DNA of 64,000 nt from Kalymmatonema hyalinum WJT4-NPBG1 (GCA_019359075.1 JAHHIB010000035.1:1-64000); one strand, 5' to 3'; shown: positions 37,339-47,326, counted from the stretch's first letter. Translations and numbers: made by a program. The notes: generated by a model from the letters alone, not told the origin.

Positions 37339-40300
37339 ATGGCAATTTTACATGGTAGTTGGTTAATACAAAATCAGGGTAGTTGTTTATTTATTTGGGG
37401 GGAGACTTGGCGAACTCTTGGGACAAATTCTAGTAAGGCTGCATCACATATACCGCCACATCCATTGGCGATGACACCATTAGAATTAGTCGAATGGCTG
37501 GATTCGCGTAACATTTCAATCGCTAGAAGCCTGCAAAAACAAGATGTAGAGACGTTGCATACAACTTCTTTACGAAATCGCAAAACACGTAAAGCTGCCA
37601 GTGCTGGTGAAGTAAGTTTGCCAACGCACTCCCAAATCATTGCCTTACCAACTCATATTTTAGAGAATACTTATGAGGAAGCAGCATCAATATTCCCAGC
37701 ACATTCTGCCGCATTAGGTTTAGAAGAAGAAACTCCACAGTACTTGCAACCGTGGCTGATTGAAGGTTTTTGTCTCAACCCTGAAGAGGCAATAAAATTT
37801 CTCACTTCCCTACCACTAAATGTCACCAACGGGGAAAATACCTTTTTGGGGGGAGATTTACGCTTTTGGGTGCAGGTTGCCCGCTGGAGTTTAGATTTAA
37901 TTTCGCGTTGTAAGTTTTTGCCTATCGTTCAACGGCAACCAGATAATTCCGTCGTCGCGAAATGGCAAGCACTTCTAGACAGCGCCCAAGACGGAACTCG
38001 CCTGGAAAAATTTTCCCAATTGATGCCACTGACTTGTCGGACTTACCAAGGAGGTGGGCGAGATGAGGGAGATAAGGAAGCAACATCCTCCTCATACCCT
38101 CATGTAAACCTCCCGCCCGAACCCCAAGAATTGCTGCTGGGATTTCTTCACAGTACGATAGATGCCCAAGTACGAGTGATGGTGGGTTCCCAAACTTTGG
38201 TAGAACCCAGAGTGATGGCGTCTCTACCGTCTGCAGTGCGAGAGTGGTTACATTCTTTGACGGCTGCGTCAAACACAGTCAGCACCGATGCGTTTGAGAT
38301 GGAACGACTGGAGGCGGCGCTGAAAGCTTGGACTATGCCCTTGCAATACCAAATGGGAGCGAAAAACCAGTTTCGTACCTGTTTTGTGCTGCGTTCTCCA
38401 CAGTCAGGCGAGACAGATTGGACTTTGGCTTATTTCCTCCAAGCGGCTGATGACCCAAATTTTCTAGTGGGTGCAACAACGATTTGGAACCATCCTCTGG
38501 AAAAATTGGTTTATCAAAATCGCACAATTGAACAACCGCAAGAGACATTTTTGCGGGGTTTGGGATTGGCTTCGCGATTGTATCCACCAATTCAACTCAG
38601 CTTAGAAAGCCAATATCCTGAATTTTGCCGCCTCAACCCAGTTCAGGCTTACGAGTTTATCAAGTCTGTAGTGTGGCGGTTTGAAGATAGCGGTTTAGGC
38701 GTCGTTTTGCCTCCCAGTTTGTCGAACCGTGAAGGATGGGCGAACCGTTTAGGTTTAAAAGTCACAGCTCAAACGCAGAAGAAAAAGCTAGAACGCTTGG
38801 GTTTGCAGAGTCTGTTGAATTTCAAGTGGGAATTAGCAATTGGTGGGCAGACTCTTTCCAAGGCAGAATTTGATAAGCTGGTGGCACTCAATAGCCCATT
38901 GGTAGAAATTAACAACGAGTGGGTGGAATTGCGACCCCAAGACATCAAGACAGCGCAAGCATTTTTTGCTTCTCGTAAAGACCAAATGGCGCTGTCTTTG
39001 GAAGATGCTTTACGCATCAGTACAGGGGACACCCAGACGATTGAAAAATTACCCGTGGTCAGCTTTGAGGCGTCTGGGGCATTGCAAGAGTTAGTCACGA
39101 CGTTGACGAACAACAAAGCCGTCGAACCTCTGCCTACACCCGCCAGTTTCCAAGGACAGTTACGACCTTATCAAGAACGCGGGGTAGCTTGGCTTGCCTT
39201 CTTAGAACGTTGGGGTTTGGGCGCTTGTCTGGCGGATGATATGGGACTCGGTAAATGCACGGCTAAAGATACACTTATATACGTAAATGGAGAACTACGC
39301 ACAGCAGAAGAAATTTGGCAGACCTATGCTGGAGAAACAAAGTTTGATGGCGAGGGATTTTGGGCTGACCCCACTGAGCAATTACTGGTAAATTCTATAG
39401 ATGAGAAAACTGGCAAGATAATACAAACTTCTGTCCGGCAGCTTTATCGGCAGCAAGTTTGCGAAAAATTGCGAAAGGTCACGCTGCAAGATGGTAGCAG
39501 TGTTACCATCACCCGTCGTCACAAACTGCTGACGAGTAAAGGATGGACAAATGAATTAGGGGTGGGTGATTACGTTTGCGTACCAGCAAAAATGTTCTGG
39601 AACGGGCAACCCCAAGATCCTGATTTGGTTAAGTTTCTTGCTTGGCAAATTGCCGAAGGTCATGAACGGCTTGATTGGGGAAAACTGACAGTATCACAGA
39701 AAGATACCAGAGTGTTAGAAGATTTACTCCAAATTTTGCAACGCATTGGCAAGCGCTATGACTTAAAGATTAACAGCCCTAGTATCTGCACCTTTCCTAG
39801 CAGAGTTCCATGCCTAAGAGTTAACAGCCAAGCTTATCGGCGATTCTTAGAAACTAAGGGTTACGTTTGGGGCAAACTGTCGGCAGAAAAGTCGATTCCC
39901 CCCTTTATCATGCAGGCAGACTTGGACAGTGTGCGGATCTTTTTACAAAACTATTTCGATGCTGAGTCTGCTGTTGTTTCTAGTATGCGTAGTATCGAGA
40001 TTGCGACAGCTTCACCACTGCTTATTCAGCAACTTTCTACGCTGCTGCGACGCTTCGGTATTTGGTTACGAATATCGCCCAAGCAAAAGTGCGCCACAAA
40101 TGGAAGTCGTACTTTACGTACATACTATATTGGTGTCATTGGAGGAGATTCTGCGCGCAGATTTTTGCAAGAAATTGGGTATAGTATCCCAGAAAAACAG
40201 CAGAAATTAGAAGAAATTTGCCAACAAGTTAGCAACACAAATGTTGAGGGAATTCCTGCTTCTGATATTGTTGCCGAAACAGTTGCAGCAACGAGGCTGC

Positions 40301-42003
40301 CTTTGCGGCATTTTGGTATGCACAACACGGTTTACATTAATGGTTCACAGGAATTTTCCAAAAATAGCTTGCAGCAAGTCATAGCTGGAATGAACCGCAC
40401 ACTCACTGGAGAAGCGCAACAGGAGTATCAGCTACTAAAATCTTCTAAATGGACAACTCAGACACTTGAAGCTTATGCACAACTAGACGTACAACAGTTG
40501 AACTTAACGCGTCAATCTTTGCAACGTCTTCTCGACCAAGAAGTATTTTACTGCAAAATTGAAAGCATAGAGGATGTCGAGTACGAAGGTTGGGTTTATG
40601 ACCTTGAAGTGAGTGAACATCATAATTTTGTCGCTAACAATATTATCTGCCATAACACCATCCAATTCATCGCCTTCCTTCTACACCTAAAAGAACAGGA
40701 AACACTGGAAAAACCAACTTTGCTTGTTTGCCCAACTTCAGTGTTAGGAAACTGGGAACGGGAAGTCAAAAAATTTGCTCCAACACTGAAGGTTTTGCAA
40801 TATCACGGTGACAAACGCGCCAAAGGTAAGGCGTTTTTGGAAGCAGCAAATAAGCATGATATAGTCATCACCAGTTACTCGCTGATTCAGCGTGATATCA
40901 AGTCATTGCAAGGCGTATCTTGGCAAGTTATTGTGTTAGATGAAGCGCAAAATGTGAAAAATCCAGAGGCAAAGCAGTCCCAGGCAGTACGGCAAATAGA
41001 ATCTACATTTCGCATTGCCTTGACGGGAACACCAGTAGAAAATAGACTGCAAGAACTTTGGTCAATTTTGGATTTTCTCAATCCAGGGTATTTGGGAAAT
41101 CGGCAATTTTTCCAGCGACGGTTTGCCATACCAATTGAAAAGTATGGTGATGCAGATTCGTTAAATCAATTGCGTTCATTAGTTCAACCTTTTATTTTGC
41201 GCCGCCTGAAAAGTGACCGCGAAATTATTCAAGACTTGCCAGAAAAGCAAGAAATGACTGTATTTTGTGGTCTGACTGCTGATCAAGCAGCACTTTATCA
41301 AAAAGTGGTGGAAGAGTCTCTGGCTGAAATTGAAGCAGCCGAAGGTTTACAACGCCGGGGAATGATTTTAGCTTTACTCATCAAGCTAAAACAAATTTGC
41401 AATCATCCATCGCATTATCTCAAGCAAGACAGATTGGAACAACATCATTCTGGAAAACTGCAGCGGCTGGAAGAAATGTTGGAGACGGCGATCGCAGAAG
41501 GCGATCGCGCTTTAATTTTCACCCAGTTTGCAGAGTGGGGTAAGTTGCTGAAACCATATCTGGAAAAGCAGATAGGGCGAGAAACGTTGTTTTTATATGG
41601 CAGTACTCAGAAAAAACAACGTGAGGAAATGGTAGACCGTTTCCAACACGATCCCCAAGGACCACCAGTTATGATTCTGTCGCTGAAAGCTGGTGGTGTG
41701 GGACTAAATTTAACACGGGCAAATCACGTTTTTCACTTTGATAGATGGTGGAACCCAGCAGTGGAAAATCAGGCAACAGATAGAGTATTTCGGATCGGTC
41801 AAACCCGCAATGTCCAAGTTCATAAATTTGTTTGCACTGGGACTTTGGAAGAAAAAATTCACGACATGATTGAAAGCAAGAAACAACTTGCTGAACAAGT
41901 TGTTGGTGCGGGCGAAAATTGGTTGACTGAACTCGATACAAACCAACTCCGCAACTTGTTAATACTTGACCGTAGTGCAGTGATAGATGAGGATTCAGAA
42001 TGA
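37339..42003 (+). CDS. SNF2-family helicase interrupted by an intein
   Basis: A 1554-residue precursor; after intein removal the mature protein would be 1087 residues. The N-terminal 570 residues are the bacterial SNF2-associated region. The ATPase motor begins at LRPYQERGVAWLAFLERWGLG. Motif I, normally DDMGLGKT, is split after Lys639 by the intein (640-1106) and resumes at Thr1107. Motif II is DEAQ. The second lobe has VMILSLKAGGVGLNLTRANHV and the family signature DRVFRIGQTRNVQVHKFV. The enzyme cannot bind ATP until splicing. A SWIM-domain gene follows downstream. Members of this family are linked to DNA repair or chromosome processes, though the cyanobacterial role is not established. Confidence 0.95.
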   Translation: MAILHGSWLIQNQGSCLFIWGETWRTLGTNSSKAASHIPPHPLAMTPLELVEWLDSRNISIARSLQKQDVETLHTTSLRNRKTRKAASAGEVSLPTHSQIIALPTHILENTYEEAASIFPAHSAALGLEEETPQYLQPWLIEGFCLNPEEAIKFLTSLPLNVTNGENTFLGGDLRFWVQVARWSLDLISRCKFLPIVQRQPDNSVVAKWQALLDSAQDGTRLEKFSQLMPLTCRTYQGGGRDEGDKEATSSSYPHVNLPPEPQELLLGFLHSTIDAQVRVMVGSQTLVEPRVMASLPSAVREWLHSLTAASNTVSTDAFEMERLEAALKAWTMPLQYQMGAKNQFRTCFVLRSPQSGETDWTLAYFLQAADDPNFLVGATTIWNHPLEKLVYQNRTIEQPQETFLRGLGLASRLYPPIQLSLESQYPEFCRLNPVQAYEFIKSVVWRFEDSGLGVVLPPSLSNREGWANRLGLKVTAQTQKKKLERLGLQSLLNFKWELAIGGQTLSKAEFDKLVALNSPLVEINNEWVELRPQDIKTAQAFFASRKDQMALSLEDALRISTGDTQTIEKLPVVSFEASGALQELVTTLTNNKAVEPLPTPASFQGQLRPYQERGVAWLAFLERWGLGACLADDMGLGKCTAKDTLIYVNGELRTAEEIWQTYAGETKFDGEGFWADPTEQLLVNSIDEKTGKIIQTSVRQLYRQQVCEKLRKVTLQDGSSVTITRRHKLLTSKGWTNELGVGDYVCVPAKMFWNGQPQDPDLVKFLAWQIAEGHERLDWGKLTVSQKDTRVLEDLLQILQRIGKRYDLKINSPSICTFPSRVPCLRVNSQAYRRFLETKGYVWGKLSAEKSIPPFIMQADLDSVRIFLQNYFDAESAVVSSMRSIEIATASPLLIQQLSTLLRRFGIWLRISPKQKCATNGSRTLRTYYIGVIGGDSARRFLQEIGYSIPEKQQKLEEICQQVSNTNVEGIPASDIVAETVAATRLPLRHFGMHNTVYINGSQEFSKNSLQQVIAGMNRTLTGEAQQEYQLLKSSKWTTQTLEAYAQLDVQQLNLTRQSLQRLLDQEVFYCKIESIEDVEYEGWVYDLEVSEHHNFVANNIICHNTIQFIAFLLHLKEQETLEKPTLLVCPTSVLGNWEREVKKFAPTLKVLQYHGDKRAKGKAFLEAANKHDIVITSYSLIQRDIKSLQGVSWQVIVLDEAQNVKNPEAKQSQAVRQIESTFRIALTGTPVENRLQELWSILDFLNPGYLGNRQFFQRRFAIPIEKYGDADSLNQLRSLVQPFILRRLKSDREIIQDLPEKQEMTVFCGLTADQAALYQKVVEESLAEIEAAEGLQRRGMILALLIKLKQICNHPSHYLKQDRLEQHHSGKLQRLEEMLETAIAEGDRALIFTQFAEWGKLLKPYLEKQIGRETLFLYGSTQKKQREEMVDRFQHDPQGPPVMILSLKAGGVGLNLTRANHVFHFDRWWNPAVENQATDRVFRIGQTRNVQVHKFVCTGTLEEKIHDMIESKKQLAEQVVGAGENWLTELDTNQLRNLLILDRSAVIDEDSE
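39256..40656 (+). other. Intein with LAGLIDADG-type endonuclease in the helicase Walker A
   Basis: A 467-residue in-frame insertion bounded by Cys640 and His-Asn1106 with Thr as +1 residue. Block A (CTAKDTLIYVNGELRTAEEI), block B (TITRRHKLL, TxxH-like), block F (WVYDLEVSEHHNFVA) and block G (NIICHN) are all intact, so splicing looks possible. Endonuclease blocks are seen at IAEG (about 771-774) and YFDAES (872-877), the two LAGLIDADG-like helices, each with an acidic residue. The site K|T of motif I is a classic conserved nucleotide-binding target. Activity of the nuclease cannot be judged from sequence alone. Confidence 0.93.
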
Positions 42004-42041
42004 TTAGGAACCCCACCCCCTACCCCTCCCCCTCCGGGTTC

Positions 42042-42065
42042 GCCAGTCGCCTACGGCGGGAAACC
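42042..42065. repeat. Dispersed repeat GCCAGTCGCCTAC, copy 2
   Basis: Near-identical to 37150-37173. It sits in the 249-base gap between the helicase and SWIM genes, a gap also filled by C-rich and G-rich stretches (42010-42030, 42185-42220) that could pair with each other. Confidence 0.5.
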
Positions 42066-42252
42066 CGCCTGCAGCGCTGGACTCACCGCAAGCGAGGAGG
42101 GAAGGAAATGCTTCTGAATTGTCGCAAGCAAGCAAGGGAGGAAATACTTCTGACTTGTCGCAACCAAGCACGGGAAGAAATGTCCCCCTCTCCGCCAGCG
42201 GAGAGGGGGGTAGGGGGGTGAGGTTTTACGCAGTGATAGATGAGGAAACACA

Positions 42253-43089
42253 ATGACAAGTTACACTCTTGAAGCGAGTCGAGAATGGTGGTCACAACGG
42301 TGGCTTGATTTGTTAGATTCTTATCGTTTTAAAAAGCGTCTGGAACGTGGGAGAAACTATGCACGTCAAGGAAATGTCCTCAGCATCGAGTTTAAAGGCG
42401 CAAAAGTCTTAGCTAGGGTGCAAGGTTCGGATCCAGAACCATACAAAGTTTCCCTGTCCCTTGACCCCTTTAGTGAGGAACAGTGGGGCTATGTGATTGA
42501 AACTATGTCGCAAAAGTCAATTTTTGCTGCAAAGTTATTGGCTGGGGAAATGCCGCAAAATATGGAAGACGTTTTCACTAGCAATGGTCTTTCCCTATTT
42601 CCTTTTACCTTGTCTGATGTTCACAGTAAATGCTCTTGTCCTGATAAAGCGAATCCCTGCAAACATGTTGCTGCAATTTACTATCAGTTAGGCGATCGCT
42701 TTAGTGAAGACCCATTTGTTTTATTTCAATTACGCGGACGCACAAAAGAGCAAATTATCAGTGATTTACGTGACTTACGCAGTAAAAGGATTGAAACTTC
42801 TGCAACTGAAACATCTGAGGTACAAGAATCAACACCAGAGAAACAATTCTCTATAGAAATAGGCTCTTTTTGGCAATATGATGAACCATTGGAGTCTTCT
42901 TTGGTAGTGATTGTACCATCCATAAGCGAAACCGTTTTAGATGTATTGGGACCAATTCCCTTAGCAAAAGAAGAGGAAAATTTAACTTCTTTAACTGCTG
43001 CTGATGTGGTGATGAAGTATTTAGATACAGTGTACAAAGATGTTAGCCAGAAAGCTGTTTTAGCAGCCATGAATGTCGGAGGCGGTTAA
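42253..43089 (+). CDS. SWIM zinc-finger protein
   Basis: A 278-residue protein with the SWIM motif CSCPDKANPCKH (C-x-C-x6-C-x-H) at about residues 136-147, predicted to bind zinc and contact nucleic acid or protein. The preceding region (RFKKRLERGRNYARQGNVLSIEFKGAKVLARVQGS) matches SWIM proteins that accompany bacterial SNF2 helicases. It lies 249 bases downstream of the helicase on the same strand, supporting a shared function. Confidence 0.9.
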   Translation: MTSYTLEASREWWSQRWLDLLDSYRFKKRLERGRNYARQGNVLSIEFKGAKVLARVQGSDPEPYKVSLSLDPFSEEQWGYVIETMSQKSIFAAKLLAGEMPQNMEDVFTSNGLSLFPFTLSDVHSKCSCPDKANPCKHVAAIYYQLGDRFSEDPFVLFQLRGRTKEQIISDLRDLRSKRIETSATETSEVQESTPEKQFSIEIGSFWQYDEPLESSLVVIVPSISETVLDVLGPIPLAKEEENLTSLTAADVVMKYLDTVYKDVSQKAVLAAMNVGGG

Positions 43090-43276
43090 GAGAACGAGGA
43101 TGAGAGAGATTAAAGGGTAAGAGTTATTTGCTTTCTCATTTTCACCTCGCCTACCTTCTAGCTTCGCGTCCCCATAGCCAAAGTAGAACTTTGTTTTGTA
43201 TGCTTTTTGTATTCTTGATGATTTTTATGACTAAGGATGGAATGTTATAAAAGCAAAGTAATCCAGTCAAACACAC

Positions 43277-43576
43277 ATGGAACTCCAAACCAAAATTATT
43301 GCAGTAGAACTTGCTGATGGTACAAGTATCAGAGTTGAAGCGACACAGATAGGCGATCGCAAAATCAATTTTCAAACGCGACCTTTTGAGGAAGTCACCA
43401 CCGCGATTGAATCGTTGACCAAAGAAATTGCGGAAGCATTACATAAGGTGAAGCCAGATAGAGCCAGAGTAAAGTTTGGTGTAGATATTGGCATTGAATC
43501 TGGTAAACTTACAGCTTTACTGGTAAAGGGTTCTAATACGGCAAATATAGAGATTACTTTAGAATGGGGTCAATAG
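43277..43576 (+). CDS. Trypco1-like (CU044_2847 family) protein
   Basis: A 99-residue protein. Its C-terminal half (VKFGVDIGIESGKLTALLVKGSNTANIEITLEW) matches the small family first named CU044_2847 and later called trypsin-co-occurring domain 1. Known relatives are often encoded near trypsin-like proteases and proposed to take part in conflict systems, but no protease gene is adjacent here. Assignment is from memory. Confidence 0.75.
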   Translation: MELQTKIIAVELADGTSIRVEATQIGDRKINFQTRPFEEVTTAIESLTKEIAEALHKVKPDRARVKFGVDIGIESGKLTALLVKGSNTANIEITLEWGQ

Positions 43577-43873
43577 TTGCTAGCTGAGCGTACATATTCA
43601 TAGCCTGGGCGTGGTTTTCGTTATATTTAGGCTGGGTGTAGACTCCTTCAGCATCAGTATATAAAAACTTTATAACTACGTACGTAAAAACTTTGAAAAA
43701 TATTCAGTTATTTTGTACCAAATGGAACTAGTGCTACTAGCGGGTGTGCATCTAGTAAAAACTTAACAAAGCGATCGCATTCAACACAGCAGCAAGTGCG
43801 TAGACGTGCAGGGGCTTGCTGCAGGCATTGCCTAAACTGAAATTAGCAAACATCATTGTCCCAAGAAAACAAA

Positions 43874-44119
43874 ATGAGCGTCGTCATCTCAGATGAAATT
43901 TTACACGCAGCCCGGATGTCGGAAGCTGAGTTAAAGCAGGAAATTGCAGTTATGCTCTTTCAAAAAGAAAAGCTAACTCTAGGACAAGCTAGCCGTCTTG
44001 CAGGAATAAATCAACTCCAGTTCCAACACTTGTTAGCTAGTCGCCAAATTCCTGTTCATTACGATGTCGAAGACTTTGAAGCTGACATCAAAACACTGCG
44101 AGAAATGGGTAGATTGTGA
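43874..44119 (+). CDS. UPF0175 family protein, probable antitoxin
   Basis: An 81-residue protein with a likely helix-turn-helix (TLGQASRLAGINQLQFQHLLASR), typical of UPF0175. The ATG at 43874 is preferred over a TTG six codons upstream. Its last four bases overlap the GTG start of the DUF3368 gene (GTGA), as expected for a translationally coupled toxin-antitoxin pair. Confidence 0.88.
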   Translation: MSVVISDEILHAARMSEAELKQEIAVMLFQKEKLTLGQASRLAGINQLQFQHLLASRQIPVHYDVEDFEADIKTLREMGRL

Positions 44120-44610
44120 TTGTAGTCAGTAACACTTCTCCCATCAACAACCTAGCTGCTATCAACCATCTCAACCTGTTGCAAGAACTTTACGGCAGCA
44201 TTATCATTCCTGAAGCTGTAAAGCTTGAACTAACGGGCGTGGATATTCCCGTAGCAGGTGCTACCGAAGTGCAAACACAAAACTGGATTCAGACGCTATC
44301 AGTAGTAAATCAGGAACTTGTGACTACACTCCGTTTAGAAATAGATGAGGGAGAAGCCGAAGCAATTGCATTAGCCATTGAGTTAAATGCTCAACTACTA
44401 CTTATTGACGAGCATTTAGGCAGAACAGTAGCATCTCGATTAGGACTCAAATTTACAGGAGTGTTGGGAGTTCTTTTGGAAGCTAAGAGTAACGGATTGA
44501 TTACTGCTGTCAAACCTTTGCTGGATAATTTAATAGTGCAAGCTGGTTTTTGGGTAACTGAAGCGCTGTATAACCGTGTTTTGCAAATGGCTGGCGAGGC
44601 GAGTCGTTAA
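44116..44610 (+). CDS. DUF3368 PIN-like protein, probable toxin
   Basis: A 164-residue PIN-fold protein. The acidic residues expected of the RNase centre are present: SNTSP at the start (with Asn in place of the usual Asp), E of LDEGEAEAIALA, and D of LLLIDEHLGR. UPF0175/DUF3368 pairs are recognised as toxin-antitoxin modules. Starts with GTG inside the upstream gene. Its stop abuts that of the convergent Uma2 gene with no gap. Confidence 0.87.
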   Translation: MIVVSNTSPINNLAAINHLNLLQELYGSIIIPEAVKLELTGVDIPVAGATEVQTQNWIQTLSVVNQELVTTLRLEIDEGEAEAIALAIELNAQLLLIDEHLGRTVASRLGLKFTGVLGVLLEAKSNGLITAVKPLLDNLIVQAGFWVTEALYNRVLQMAGEASR

Positions 44611-45237
44611 CTAAACCTTTTCCCTCACCCACTCTCGCACCGCCCGCCGAATTGCTAGCCTCCCAACTGCACGGTTTTTCTCAATCAATTTCGGCAATTG
44701 CCGAATTGCTAAATTAGGAAACACCAAACTTTTTTGTGCTTCAACATACTCCCCGTCTTGGAGGTGATAAATTTTCAGTTCACCTAAGTCATAACACCAG
44801 AGTTCCGGTACTCCCAAACGGGCATAAATGGGAAAGCGATTTAAGGACTTACTTGTTAGATCAATTTCCAGTGCTAAATCAGGTGGTGGGTCTTGCGTCA
44901 AGTCTAAATCCAGCCTACCTCGAATTGCATCCACATTCTGGAAATAAAAACAGTTACCTGCTTCAACCCCCGCCATTCGGCTTTCTCTTCTCCAAGTGGT
45001 AGAACCTAGGCTTTCATAGTTTAGATCTAATTCCTCAGCAATGTCTTTAACTGAGTCGCTAATCGTTTCTTTATAATATTCGTGTTCAGGTAAAAAAGTT
45101 ATAATTTCCATCGTCCCATTATCATAAGCTACCCTTGCTGCGCGATGCTCTCCCAGGTCTTTCAGGAGATTTTCAAATTGTTGCCAACAGATGTTGTAAA
45201 ATAGCACGCGATCAGCGCGGTTGGTGGCGATAGTCAT
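44611..45237 (-). CDS. Uma2 family endonuclease-like protein
   Basis: A 208-residue protein of the large Uma2 (DUF820) family, abundant in cyanobacteria, with a PD-(D/E)xK-like fold. The core PPPDLALEIDLTSKSLNR carries the Asp, Glu and Lys positions, and LGVPELWCYD is the usual following strand. The biological role of the family is unknown. Confidence 0.9.
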   Translation of the reverse strand: MTIATNRADRVLFYNICWQQFENLLKDLGEHRAARVAYDNGTMEIITFLPEHEYYKETISDSVKDIAEELDLNYESLGSTTWRRESRMAGVEAGNCFYFQNVDAIRGRLDLDLTQDPPPDLALEIDLTSKSLNRFPIYARLGVPELWCYDLGELKIYHLQDGEYVEAQKSLVFPNLAIRQLPKLIEKNRAVGRLAIRRAVREWVREKV

Positions 45238-45278
45238 TAAAATGACCTCCTGTTACTTATAAAACAAAAATTGCAAGT

Positions 45279-45307
45279 GGTGCGTTACACTGCTTTAACA
45301 CACCCTA
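45279..45307. repeat. Dispersed GTGCGTTA stem-loop, copy 1
   Basis: GGTGCGTTA and TAACACACC form a 9-bp stem with one mismatch just past the stop of the minus-strand SDR gene. It is related to 46263-46295 and 52468-52494. Confidence 0.6.
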
Positions 45308-45310
45308 CAT

Positions 45311-46198
45311 TTAAATGTTACTAGAAAAATTTTTGCCTAAGTCCTGTAATTCTTCTCGCAAGGATAAAGGTTGATAACCTAAAGAAAAAGCTTTGGAACT
45401 ATCTAAAGAAACATCAGATGGTCTAGGGGCTGCCATTTTTACATCTTTTTGTTGACAGCCTTTTAATCCGTCCGGGGCAAGTTGAAAAACCTCAACTAAT
45501 AAGCGACCAAAATCATAGCGCGAGATTATCTCTTTTCCTCCTAAGTGAATGAGCCCATTCACTTTTTCCAATGCTAATAACAATCCTTTTGCTGCAGTTT
45601 TTCCACTGACAGGTGTCCGGAATTCATCTATAAATAAATTTAACTCTTTTCCCTGTTTAAGAGTTTGAATAAATGGTTGTATAAAGCTTGTTGCTGTCGG
45701 TGTTTCATTACCAAACATTAAGGGCATACGGCAGATAGCAGTCATGGGATAACGCTTTAGCATACCTTCCTCAGCCATGACTTTTTGCTCACCATAAATA
45801 TTAACAGGACATACAGGATCTGTCTCACGATAGGGAGCATTTAAGCCATCAAAAACCAAGTCTGTTGATGTAAAAGCGCAAGAAATAGAAGAATCCGCAC
45901 AAAGCCCGGCGATATTGCAGGATGCTGTCACATTAATTGCGTGTGATTCATCCGGATGAGTTTGACAAAAATTTGGTTGGGATATTGCAGCGGTATGAAT
46001 CACGGCTGCTGGTTGAACAGCATCAAATATTTGTTTCAGTTCTTGAAAATCTACTAAATCCACTTTCAGCATTTTGATACCTGGAATTTCTAAAGTATGG
46101 GAAAAGTAGGTTCCATAGACTTCCCATTCTTGTTTTGCTATCTGGCAAAGATGCCATCCTAAAAAACCACTGGCACCAGTAATTAAGAGTTTTTTCAT
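45311..46198 (-). CDS. SDR family oxidoreductase, dTDP-4-dehydrorhamnose reductase-like
   Basis: A 295-residue extended short-chain dehydrogenase. It has the NAD(P) site LLITGASGFLGWHL, a VFDG..APYRE segment and the catalytic YGEQK (Tyr-x3-Lys), all as in RmlD-type sugar nucleotide reductases. No other rml genes are nearby, so the substrate is uncertain. A TPR lipoprotein gene precedes it on the same strand, separated by a perfect stem-loop. Confidence 0.87.
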   Translation of the reverse strand: MKKLLITGASGFLGWHLCQIAKQEWEVYGTYFSHTLEIPGIKMLKVDLVDFQELKQIFDAVQPAAVIHTAAISQPNFCQTHPDESHAINVTASCNIAGLCADSSISCAFTSTDLVFDGLNAPYRETDPVCPVNIYGEQKVMAEEGMLKRYPMTAICRMPLMFGNETPTATSFIQPFIQTLKQGKELNLFIDEFRTPVSGKTAAKGLLLALEKVNGLIHLGGKEIISRYDFGRLLVEVFQLAPDGLKGCQQKDVKMAAPRPSDVSLDSSKAFSLGYQPLSLREELQDLGKNFSSNI

Positions 46199-46262
46199 AT
46201 TTAAAATCTATACTTTTATAAAGGTTAACAGTAACAATTTTAATAAGTAAATTTTCAAGATT

Positions 46263-46295
46263 TAGGGTGCGTTAGCTTTGCCATAACGCACCCTA
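46263..46295. repeat. Dispersed GTGCGTTA stem-loop, copy 2 (perfect 12 bp)
   Basis: TAGGGTGCGTTA and TAACGCACCCTA pair perfectly around a 9-base loop, 23 bases past the stop of the minus-strand TPR gene. The position suggests a transcript-end role. Confidence 0.75.
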
Positions 46296-46317
46296 CTATA
46301 GTTTAAAATTTTACAAA

Positions 46318-47064
46318 CTATTGTATCAATTCCTGAAATTGCTTATTGCTACGAATTTTGGCAAAATCTGAGTCTGTTTTTGCTAACTTGTCGTACTTCC
46401 CAGGAAAAAGCTTAATTGCTTTTTGTAGGTTCTCAACTGCTAATTTAGTATTATTCTGTAATGCATAGGTACAAGCTTTATTGTAGTAAGCTTCATGCTT
46501 GTTTGGTTGAATGGCGATCGCTTTATCGTACGATGCTAAGGCTTCGTGATAGCGTTGCAAGTTTGTCAAGGCTATGCCTCTATTTATCCAAGCTTCAAGC
46601 TTGTCTGGTTTAATGGCAATTGCTTTGTCGTAGGATACTATGGCTTCTTTGTAGCGTTGTAATTTTGTTAGGACATTACCTTTGTTAAACCACGTTTCAT
46701 GTTTGTCTGTTTTGATGGCAATTGCTTCGTCGTACGATTGTACAGCCTCCTCATACCGTTGCAAAGCAGTTAATGCATTACCTCTGTTAATCCATGCTTC
46801 AGCACTCTCAGATTTAATCGATATCGCTTTGTCGTATGCTGCTATTGCTTCCTCGTAGCGATGCAAGTTGAACAAACTATTCCCTTTAGTGAAATAGTCT
46901 TGTGCTTTTTGAGCATCATTTGCTTGTGTCATCAACTGGGCAACATTAGTTTCCTTGATCACTTGCTTGCTATTTTGTCCAGCTGATTTTGCCCACTCAC
47001 CACAGCCAGATAGAAATACAGTCGTTAAAAAGCTATAAGCAATAAAGCAACGCCAACTGACCAT
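46318..47064 (-). CDS. TPR-repeat lipoprotein
   Basis: A 248-residue lipoprotein: the signal peptide ends in the lipobox LSGC at residues 18-21. Four tetratricopeptide repeats of 34 residues follow (YEEAIAAYDKAISIKSESAEAWINRGNALTALQR and copies), then a shorter fifth helical pair. TPR scaffolds mediate protein-protein contacts; it should act at the membrane surface outside the cytoplasm. The partner is unknown. Confidence 0.9.
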   Translation of the reverse strand: MVSWRCFIAYSFLTTVFLSGCGEWAKSAGQNSKQVIKETNVAQLMTQANDAQKAQDYFTKGNSLFNLHRYEEAIAAYDKAISIKSESAEAWINRGNALTALQRYEEAVQSYDEAIAIKTDKHETWFNKGNVLTKLQRYKEAIVSYDKAIAIKPDKLEAWINRGIALTNLQRYHEALASYDKAIAIQPNKHEAYYNKACTYALQNNTKLAVENLQKAIKLFPGKYDKLAKTDSDFAKIRSNKQFQELIQ

Positions 47065-47326
47065 GCTTGACTATAGAACTCTTAGTATCATCCTAATCTT
47101 TTTCTTCTTTGAAAGAAGTATAAAGACATACTGACATTTTAGCAAAAATATGGTTAAAAAAAGTATCAAAACCTTCGCTGAAGCTAAGATGTTTGACAAA
47201 ATTCTTCTTGGCAAATATACCATATTATACCTAAATTACAAGGATAATCTTAGTATTTTCCCTATCTTAAGAATTTCACATCTAAAATAAGAAGGTTAAA
47301 ATCTGTCATAAGATAGATGCAATAAA

